Assembly (NCBI GenBank): GCA_934378145.1
Contig: CAKXXW010000017.1
Location: 1-35,188, forward strand
Direction of reading: 5' to 3'
DNA: 35,188 nt
From: an uncultured Eubacteriales bacterium
GTDB lineage: Bacteria > Bacillota > Clostridia > Oscillospirales > CAG-272
Shown here piece after piece: positions 7,699-12,649 of this stretch. Each line of letters starts with the position of its first letter. Positions within the stretch are counted from its first letter, which is position 1. The translations under genes were made by a program, and so were the position numbers. The notes below the pieces were generated by a model, which was given only the letters and a program-made list of their open reading frames with translations, made no database searches and was not told where the DNA came from.

Positions 7699-8097
7699 AT
7701 GAAAATGCCGATGAAAGACATCCGTGCTCTGCTCCAAAAACGCGCAGAGCAAACGCTGACAGGGACCTACTACGAGGAGCAACCGCGGAGCCCGGCAGAC
7801 GGCGGGGTGACATTCCAGTACGAGTATGTCAACCCGTCTTCGTGGACGTTCCGGAGACTATTCGGAAACGTGGTCGGAAACCAGTTCTCCATCACGGCAA
7901 TCAAGACGGTTTCCCCGCTTGCCTGGCGTGTATCCTCCTATGTGGTAACGCAGGACGGGAGGCTCTACACCGTCTTACAGGTGGAGCGTGACATCGCCGG
8001 TGCCGGCAAGCAGGCGCAGCGTCTGTTCTGCGATCCAGCAGGCGTCAGCTACGTCCTGCGGCTTGCGGAGGTGGAAAACCCATGGGGGATCAACTGA
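7699..8097 (+). CDS. Probable head-closure / head-tail adaptor protein
   Basis: This is a beta-rich protein of about 130 residues that follows the connector directly. Several starts are possible (GTG 7696, ATG 7699, ATG 7705, ATG 7714); GAGGTGA at 7693-7699 best serves ATG 7705 or 7714. The middle (TFRRLFGNVVGNQFSITAIKT, then WRVSSYVVTQDGRLYTVLQVE) resembles the small beta-barrel stoppers of the SPP1 gp16 kind that close the neck. The 3' end overlaps the next gene by 16 bases. Assignment is by position and secondary structure. Confidence 0.55.
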   Translation: MKMPMKDIRALLQKRAEQTLTGTYYEEQPRSPADGGVTFQYEYVNPSSWTFRRLFGNVVGNQFSITAIKTVSPLAWRVSSYVVTQDGRLYTVLQVERDIAGAGKQAQRLFCDPAGVSYVLRLAEVENPWGIN

Positions 8098-8534
8098 CAG
8101 AAAAACGGGCACACAGGCTTGCAAACAAGTGCATGGAGATCTTCCGACAATTCTGCCCGGTCGATACGGGTAACCTGGCGTATAACGCCGTCCGACTGGA
8201 TTTCGGAGACGGGTATTTCCGCATCTATGTGGACGAGGACATTGCGTACTATATGCCCTACACCAACGAGCCGTGGATTTCCCCGAAGTGGCACGGGCGC
8301 AAAAACCCGAACGTCTATTGGTTTGATGCCGCAGTCGAAGCCTGTATGGCGATGCTCGCAGAAGAACTGAAAGGCGTTATACGCAAAGAAGACCATCCGA
8401 CCGAAGACATGATACGCCGCGATTTGGAAAACCTCTCCGATAGAATTACCTACGCGAATTACACCCCGGAGGACCTTGACGAAAACTCGCTCGCGCTCTC
8501 GCAGCGCGGATCACTGGCTACCTACGAGCCGTAA
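8082..8534 (+). CDS. HK97 gp10-like neck / tail-component protein
   Basis: This 150-residue protein carries the pattern typical of the HK97 gp10 family: a helix followed by CPVDTGNLAYNAVRLDF and then EDIAYYMPYTNEPW, where a tail-completion protein normally has PVDTG-L and YA-YVE. It would sit at the tail terminator ring joining head and tail. It overlaps the previous gene, and a new site (AAAGGAGACG) after it serves the next gene. The C-terminal 40 residues are charged and not recognised. Confidence 0.72.
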   Translation: MGDQLTEKRAHRLANKCMEIFRQFCPVDTGNLAYNAVRLDFGDGYFRIYVDEDIAYYMPYTNEPWISPKWHGRKNPNVYWFDAAVEACMAMLAEELKGVIRKEDHPTEDMIRRDLENLSDRITYANYTPEDLDENSLALSQRGSLATYEP

Positions 8535-8556
8535 AAACACAAAAGGAGACGAAAAC

Positions 8557-9543
8557 ATGATTACCTTTGAAGAACTCGCGACCCGCATATTTGACGGGCT
8601 CGAGGACGCTCTCGACGAGATGGGAGGCATCACGGTCGGAAATGACACATGGCGCTTCGCTATGCTCCCCGATACGGGGAAATTTACGCCGTCCGTGCGC
8701 ACCGACAACGGGGTCACCCGTTTTATCGACATCAACGCGCAGTGCGTAAACAGTGACATCGACACCCCCAAGGGGGGCATTGTGTCCGCAGACATCGACC
8801 TGGCTCTTGATCTGCGGGTGCCTATCCTCAAAAAGACGGACGCAAACGGAAATGAGCTCATCGTGCAACAGGTGAGGAACGTCCTGGATGCCTACTTTGC
8901 AGAGAACAAGTCCGGCACGATAACGGGCAAGGACGGCATGACCTATGTTTACGGAGCCTCTTACGGCTTCTCAACGACCGGCATCCGGGATATCGTCCCC
9001 GGTCTCGGCGACAGCATCGGATTTCATGTCTCGGCGGAATTTTCCCTGCTCCAAAACGGTGCCGCAGCAGAGTTGTTTTCGCTTAAAATCGACGGATACG
9101 ACATCCCGTTTGCCTTGCTCGGGTTTGCGCGTACCGCAGACCCAGAGCCGGGGCTGCAAGCCGTGAGCGGCAACTTTGACCAGACGGGCACTGCCGCATG
9201 GTCAGGAGCGACCGCCTGCGTATCCTCCGGCACCACTTTTGCCATCAATGTATCCATGCCGTGGATCCTCATGCAGAGCGGTGCCGCCGGGGAGTCTCCT
9301 CTCAACCGGTTCTTGCCGGTGTACGCATTTCTGTTCGGGCTCGAACAAAACATGATCTATCATTATGTGCAGATCTCGGCGCCGGACGGAAACGGAAAAG
9401 TGCTCACCTTCGATTACAAAATGATTTTCACGGAACAGAAAGGACAGGTAGAGCCGCAGAGACCGTCCTCCCTGACGTTCTCCATGCAGGAAGCGGATGT
9501 ATCGTCCGGGCAATACACGCTCGCCCCGCAGAAAGGAGAATAA
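8557..9543 (+). CDS. Tail protein, possibly the tail tube or neck-tail structural protein
   Basis: The ATG at 8557 is used because AAAAGGAGACG precedes it; the longer frame from 8476 runs through the previous gene. The 328-residue protein is beta-rich with no signal peptide or membrane helix. An N-terminal part (1-150) recalls proteins that set up tail ends, and the C-terminal part (FDYKMIFTEQKGQVEP) is hydrophilic. It sits where a tail tube gene is expected, directly after the gp10-like gene. I do not recognise a specific family. Confidence 0.5.
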   Translation: MITFEELATRIFDGLEDALDEMGGITVGNDTWRFAMLPDTGKFTPSVRTDNGVTRFIDINAQCVNSDIDTPKGGIVSADIDLALDLRVPILKKTDANGNELIVQQVRNVLDAYFAENKSGTITGKDGMTYVYGASYGFSTTGIRDIVPGLGDSIGFHVSAEFSLLQNGAAAELFSLKIDGYDIPFALLGFARTADPEPGLQAVSGNFDQTGTAAWSGATACVSSGTTFAINVSMPWILMQSGAAGESPLNRFLPVYAFLFGLEQNMIYHYVQISAPDGNGKVLTFDYKMIFTEQKGQVEPQRPSSLTFSMQEADVSSGQYTLAPQKGE

Positions 9544-9546
9544 GCC

Positions 9547-10047
9547 ATGGCAAATTACAGTCTTACCGTCTATTACGAGGGCAGCGGCGGAAACGGTGGC
9601 AAACAGTCTGCCGGCGCCCCCGCGGGTAGAGAAAAAAAGAGCCGCAGGAAATCACAGTCAGAGAAAAACCTGACGCAGGCGAAAAAACTGCTCGGTGCCG
9701 CCGCCATGGTCGGATACGCCAAGGAAGCACTCGCGACCTATTACAATTACCGCGTCAACACCACCAATATCCGCTACGGCTCGCAAGCACTGGAAGACCG
9801 CTATCGGATGTGGCAGAACAATATCACAAGGAGCGTCAATGCCGGTATCGGTCTTGTTGCAGGAATTGTCACCGGGAATCCCGTGCTGGCAATCGGATCT
9901 GTTGCAGGATCCGCGATCTCCGCGGGGGTCGAGTATGTCCAGCGATCCAATCAACTGCGACTGGAAAGATCCGTCGAAAATGTGTCCATCGGGCTTGCGA
10001 ACATCCGTTCGGGGGTCGGGAGCGGGCGCTTCGGAAATGAGGTATAA
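9547..10047 (+). CDS. Small Gly/Ala-rich protein in the tail cassette
   Basis: This 166-residue protein starts behind AGGAG. It has a disordered basic N-terminus (residues 12-40, Gly- then Lys/Arg-rich), a helical middle with the phrase NYRVNTTNIRYGSQALEDR, and a hydrophobic glycine-rich segment (about 112-138, AGIGLVAGIVTGNPVLAIG) that could cross a membrane. Similar small proteins occur in the tail cassettes of compact Clostridia phages. It stands where a tape-measure gene would be but is far too short for one. It might be an ejected or pore-forming protein. Confidence 0.45.
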   Translation: MANYSLTVYYEGSGGNGGKQSAGAPAGREKKSRRKSQSEKNLTQAKKLLGAAAMVGYAKEALATYYNYRVNTTNIRYGSQALEDRYRMWQNNITRSVNAGIGLVAGIVTGNPVLAIGSVAGSAISAGVEYVQRSNQLRLERSVENVSIGLANIRSGVGSGRFGNEV

Positions 10048-10052
10048 ACGAT

Positions 10053-10499
10053 ATGAACGATATACAGTACAAAAACGCCTTTTGGCTCGCGATGAAAACC
10101 GGTACCGATGCCAACGGAGCCCCGATCTGGGAGGACATTCCGGACGCTATGATGCCGTTCGGCGGCGCGAACTACCTGGATGAACGGCTGGACGATGCCT
10201 ACATAAGCCTCAAGCGATCGGAAACCGCCTTTTTCAAGCCGACAACCGAAATACGGGTGGAGATCGAGCAAATCCCGGGCAACGGAACGCCGTGGATCCC
10301 GACATATCTCTATTTTGTCGTCGCCTCCGACGATGCCGAGCTTTGCCCCATGAATTACGGCGGGAGCAAGAAATTCTGGCGGCACGAGTTGTACCTGATC
10401 GAGATCACAAAACTGCTGGAAGGTATCGTTGCCGAGGCGGCGACCTACACGAACACCTCCGGCACCGCTTACTCGGAAAGCGACTGGATCGTGGCTTGA
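10053..10499 (+). CDS. Hypothetical tail-cassette protein
   Basis: This 148-residue beta-rich protein starts six bases after the previous stop. It has no signal peptide or membrane segment. Aromatic and acidic residues are spread through it (PTYLYFVVASDDAELCP, then RHELYLIEITKLLEG). It likely belongs to the virion because it lies in an unbroken run of structural genes. Family not recognised. Confidence 0.5.
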   Translation: MNDIQYKNAFWLAMKTGTDANGAPIWEDIPDAMMPFGGANYLDERLDDAYISLKRSETAFFKPTTEIRVEIEQIPGNGTPWIPTYLYFVVASDDAELCPMNYGGSKKFWRHELYLIEITKLLEGIVAEAATYTNTSGTAYSESDWIVA

Positions 10500-10541
10500 C
10501 GACGCCTAGCAAAAGTATTAAAATAAGAAAGGATTTATACC

Positions 10542-11417
10542 ATGGCAAAATACACAGAGCCGGTCGAAGAACAGGATGAAGGAAAGTCTCCCGCAAAATA
10601 CCGTCTACCGTTTGCGTTATGCAAGCAGTATGGCATAAAAATCGAGGAGTGGTGGACACCGCGCGACGCTTGGAATGCCCTTCAGGGACACGGTGTAAAA
10701 GCCGATGACGAATACGCGAAACGACGTCTGAAAGAAAAGCGGGAAAAGTCCAAGGAACGGGCAAAGCAGAAGCGTCAGGAAAAGAAAGAGCGCCGAAACC
10801 AAGCCAAAGACCCGGAACATGCTCCCGATTACCAATACCAGCACCAAAACGGCAAAATAGCCGGAGTTTCCAAGGGCACTCCTATGTCATTTAAGGAAGC
10901 GGACGGAGGCGCCCCGAATCCGTACTACGGAAAACCCGGACTTTTCGGATACGGGACGAACTGTCAAACTTGTGTCCCCGTTTTCTTTGCCAGACTGGAA
11001 GGGTATGATGTGCGCGCACTTCCGAACAACGGAAATGGCTATATACACGACCTTGAAAGAGATGTGACCCTTGCATATATCGATAAAAGCACCGGCAAAC
11101 CTCCCAAAGCAACCAATTCCCCGCGCGGGATAAACCGTGCGGCATGGCTTCGCAAAACATTGGAAGAGGGCAAGACCTATTCAATGTCCTTCGCATGGAA
11201 AGGTGACAGCGGTGCCGGTCATGTCATTACCGTTACAAAGCAGAACGGACAAGTGGTCGGATACGATCCGCAAAGCGGCAAACAAATTAAGAACATCGGT
11301 AACTATCTGAACGATACAACAGGAAGCGTTTCTCTCATTGATTTTTCAAAGGTGGAACTCAACCCGGAATACGCAGATTACATAATGAAAGGGGCATCAA
11401 GAAATGAAAAGCATTGA
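10542..11417 (+). CDS. Papain-fold (Tox-PL type) toxin-like protein
   Basis: This 291-residue protein starts behind AAAGG. Residues 19-52 form a small domain (KYRLPFALCKQYGIKIEEWW, then DAWNALQG) seen at the front of phage proteins. Residues 58-90 are a Lys/Arg-rich helix. From about 125 to 250 it has the papain-like toxin pattern: Cys141 in YGTNCQTCVP, RLEGYDVRALP, His227 in GAGHVITV, and Asp242 in YDPQSGK. In known relatives (Tox-PL, Papain fold toxin 1) this Cys-His-Asp set forms a glutamine deamidase or protease, often as the toxic end of a polymorphic toxin. It has no secretion signal, so it would be packed in the virion or act inside the cell. The next gene overlaps it by 14 bases and looks like its immunity partner. 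Confidence 0.72.
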   Translation: MAKYTEPVEEQDEGKSPAKYRLPFALCKQYGIKIEEWWTPRDAWNALQGHGVKADDEYAKRRLKEKREKSKERAKQKRQEKKERRNQAKDPEHAPDYQYQHQNGKIAGVSKGTPMSFKEADGGAPNPYYGKPGLFGYGTNCQTCVPVFFARLEGYDVRALPNNGNGYIHDLERDVTLAYIDKSTGKPPKATNSPRGINRAAWLRKTLEEGKTYSMSFAWKGDSGAGHVITVTKQNGQVVGYDPQSGKQIKNIGNYLNDTTGSVSLIDFSKVELNPEYADYIMKGASRNEKH

Positions 11418-11655
11418 CATTGCACGCGAATTTGCCAAAGAAGCCGGTTATGACGGAGCCAAACCCGCCGGGACTTACAAAGGGAGCGAAGCGTTTTACC
11501 CTACTTTTTCCGGGGCAGGCACCCATTATGTAGGCGCTCCGCTTGTCATTTTCGTTCAAAGCGGAGAAGCTCGGCTTTCTGACGAAGAAGAGGCTTTTGA
11601 TTTCTTGCACAAGTCCATTCGCGGCAAGTATGACGATACATCGACAGAGGATTAA
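11404..11655 (+). CDS. Probable immunity protein for the papain-fold toxin
   Basis: This 83-residue protein overlaps the toxin-like gene by 14 bases, so it is made from the same message and its translation is coupled. The sequence (EFAKEAGYDGAKPAGTYKGS, a hydrophobic core PLVIFVQSGEARLSDEEEA) resembles small proteins often found next to papain-fold toxin genes in Bacillota. The acidic surface could bind the basic toxin. The role is inferred from size, overlap and this resemblance. Confidence 0.5.
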   Translation: MKSIDIAREFAKEAGYDGAKPAGTYKGSEAFYPTFSGAGTHYVGAPLVIFVQSGEARLSDEEEAFDFLHKSIRGKYDDTSTED

Positions 11656-11673
11656 ACGAAGGCTCGCATTTCC

Positions 11674-11701
11674 TTGACAATTCCCGACAAAAAGGTATAA
11701 T
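11674..11701 (+). promoter_or_regulatory. Sigma-A promoter of the type I toxin mRNA
   Basis: A perfect TTGACA (11674-11679) and a perfect TATAAT (11696-11701) are separated by 16 bases. Transcription would start near 11708. It is the best promoter match in the late region and makes the toxin independent of late phage control, including in the lysogen. Confidence 0.9.
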
Positions 11702-11710
11702 AAAAAAGGA

Positions 11711-11828
11711 CTTGCCGCAAGGCAAGACCCGAGGAACACCACAACGGTGGCGGTTGCTCCTTTCTCGTTTGATGAAAGGAACAATATTTCTTTGCTCCTT
11801 TCAAATTCACTTGAAAGGAGTGGTGCCT
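11711..11828 (+). promoter_or_regulatory. Structured toxin mRNA leader with masked ribosome site
   Basis: The leader begins with a GNRA-capped hairpin (CTTGCC-GCAA-GGCAAG, 11711-11726). CACCAC (11737-11742) can pair with GTGGTG (11820-11825). A perfect 10-bp hairpin pairs CTCCTTTCAA (11795-11804) with TTGAAAGGAG (11811-11820) and buries the AAGGAG ribosome site before ATG 11829. This is typical of type I toxins, whose full-length mRNA is poorly translated until processed. Confidence 0.75.
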
Positions 11829-11960
11829 ATGAGACTTCATTTGCACCGGGCTTTCGGAGATGGTTACATACGAAGCGTTATTCGCTTTCGCTATGATCAT
11901 CATTTCTCTTGTAACGCTGTTCGTCAGCATCTACAAGAAATAAAGCAAAAAAAGAAATAA
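11829..11960 (+). CDS. Small ORF overlapping the type I toxin out of frame
   Basis: ATG 11829 lies 8 bases after AAGGAG and opens a 43-codon frame (starting MRLHLHRAFGDGY, ending EIKQKKK) that overlaps the toxin in another frame. It has the best ribosome site of the locus, but its sequence is basic and not membrane-like. It may be a decoy or leader frame whose translation influences the toxin start at 11860. It may also be chance. Confidence 0.25.
   Translation: MRLHLHRAFGDGYIRSVIRFRYDHHFSCNAVRQHLQEIKQKKK
11860..11943 (+). CDS. Type I toxin peptide (holin-like / TxpA-BsrG type, 27 aa)
   Basis: The frame encodes 27 residues: MVTYEALFAFAMIII followed by a further hydrophobic stretch and the end SIYKK. 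A short MxTYEAL head, one transmembrane helix (about residues 6-24) and C-terminal lysines are the hallmark of the Hol_Tox family of Bacillota type I toxins. These insert in the membrane and depolarise or disturb envelope synthesis. The own-frame ATG has only GGAG directly touching it, so translation start is unusual; the strong upstream site at 11815 belongs to another frame. It is flanked by its own promoter, a shared terminator and a convergent antisense RNA. Confidence 0.85.
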   Translation: MVTYEALFAFAMIIISLVTLFVSIYKK

Positions 11961-11993
11961 CCGCCTGCTGTCCAAGGAAGCGGTTATTTCTTA
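11946..11993. terminator. Bidirectional terminator shared by toxin mRNA and antitoxin RNA
   Basis: AAGAAATAACCGC and GCGGTTATTTCTT form a 13-bp stem around a 12-base loop. The A-run before it (T-run on the reverse strand) favours termination of the leftward antitoxin RNA. The T-rich right arm serves the toxin mRNA. Confidence 0.85.
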
Positions 11994-12030
11994 ATCGCAA
12001 CTAGGAGCAACCGTCGCCGGTGTTCCTTCG
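11946..12030 (-). ncRNA. Antisense antitoxin RNA of the type I system
   Basis: A reverse-strand promoter (12036-12064) would start an RNA near 12029 that ends at the shared terminator, about 85 nt. It is complementary to the last 45-50 nt of the toxin mRNA, the arrangement of RatA with txpA and of Fst-type loci. Its 5' part (12003-12027 reversed) can fold and repeats, in the same sense, a motif of the toxin leader (11733-11760). The RNA is inferred; no expression is known. Confidence 0.75.
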
Positions 12031-12035
12031 TTACT

Positions 12036-12064
12036 ATCATAGCACCCGGATCCGAAAATGTCAA
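12036..12064 (-). promoter_or_regulatory. Sigma-A promoter of the antitoxin RNA
   Basis: On the reverse strand TTGACA (12064-12059) and TATGAT (12041-12036) are 17 bases apart. It points toward the toxin gene. Confidence 0.85.
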
Positions 12065-12081
12065 CACCCAAAACCGAATAG

Positions 12082-12113
12082 AAAGCACCACCCCACGGGG
12101 GCGGTGCTTTTTT
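12082..12113 (+). terminator. Rho-independent terminator
   Basis: AAAGCACC-CCCC and GGGG-GGTGCTTT pair with one mismatch, and the stem ends in six T on the plus strand. It would stop rightward transcription from the head genes and, less well, leftward transcription past the CRISPR repeat. Confidence 0.85.
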
Positions 12114-12175
12114 CATGCCTGTTTTCGGTGTCAGATGCGCAGTTCTGCGCGGATTGCCTTTTGCAGAGTTGCCGA

Positions 12176-12208
12176 ATTTCAATCCACGCTCCCCACACGG
12201 GGAGCGAC
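12176..12208 (-). CRISPR. Solitary type I-C CRISPR repeat
   Basis: Read on the reverse strand this is a full 33-nt type I-C repeat: 5' GTCGCTCCCC, loop GTGT, then GGGGAGCG and the 3' handle GTGGATTGAAAT. The 8-bp stem CGCTCCCC/GGGGAGCG is perfect. No second repeat exists 30-40 bases to either side and no cas gene is in the window, so this is not an array. It lies 31 bases after the stop codon of the reverse-strand gene at 12240, so it could be made as the 3' end of that message. Solitary phage-borne repeats of this kind have been described as RNA anti-CRISPRs (Racr). Confidence 0.9.
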
Positions 12209-12239
12209 ACAAAACAAACCTAGAAGGTCCTTATGGCTC

Positions 12240-12608
12240 TTATTCGTGCTCCCTAGACATACGCTCGAGTTCTTCTTGCAGGCGCTGGCGTTTCTTCTCC
12301 TGCCGCTCTGCCCTGCGGGCTTCCCGCCGCGCACGGTAGTCCTCTGTGGCTACTTTAAGCGGCGTGCGGAAATAGAGAACTATACAATAGCACGTCGATG
12401 TTACAACAGCCAACTCCAAAAAGGAGATAAAAACGACGTTTTTAATGCGAGCTCCGAGGATGTCATTGTACCACTTTTCACCATAAGTAATGCGATTGAG
12501 CACAATTTTTCTTATCGCATCCGCCTCATTTTTCAAGAGAATAACGGTTACGATAACAGATCCTAGACAGAACAAAACACATACAAATAGAAATATTTTT
12601 TTTACCAT
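12240..12608 (-). CDS. Two-helix membrane protein with basic C-terminus (moron)
   Basis: The start at 12608 has a GAGG site; a longer frame to 12662 would overlap the next gene and has none. The 122-residue protein has two membrane helices (about 4-25 and 57-79) separated by a short loop, and a long charged tail (DYRAREARRAERQEKK-like, residues 90-122) expected in the cytoplasm. It is the only reverse-strand gene inside the late rightward region, which marks it as an accessory (moron) gene. Small membrane proteins with charged tails in this setting often act in superinfection exclusion, but the family is not recognised. The CRISPR repeat lies just downstream. Confidence 0.65.
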   Translation of the reverse strand: MVKKIFLFVCVLFCLGSVIVTVILLKNEADAIRKIVLNRITYGEKWYNDILGARIKNVVFISFLELAVVTSTCYCIVLYFRTPLKVATEDYRARREARRAERQEKKRQRLQEELERMSREHE

Positions 12609-12649
12609 TCCTACCTCACAATAAAAAACAAATTTAAGGGAGAAACAAC

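Noticed and set aside
8476..8556. Longer N-terminus of the 328-residue tail protein
   Set aside because: It lies inside the previous gene in another frame, is Arg/Ser-rich, and the strong ribosome site is at 8546-8550 before ATG 8557.
9547..10047. Tape-measure protein
   Set aside because: At 166 residues it is far too short, and only one hydrophobic segment supports the idea.
12108..12250. A CRISPR array with more than one repeat
   Set aside because: I looked 30-45 bases to each side of the repeat for a second or degenerate copy and found none.
12115..12566. Plus-strand ORFs containing FNPRSPHGER and FQSTLPTRGAT
   Set aside because: These phrases are the known spurious translations of type I-C CRISPR repeats, and the frames oppose the real minus-strand gene.
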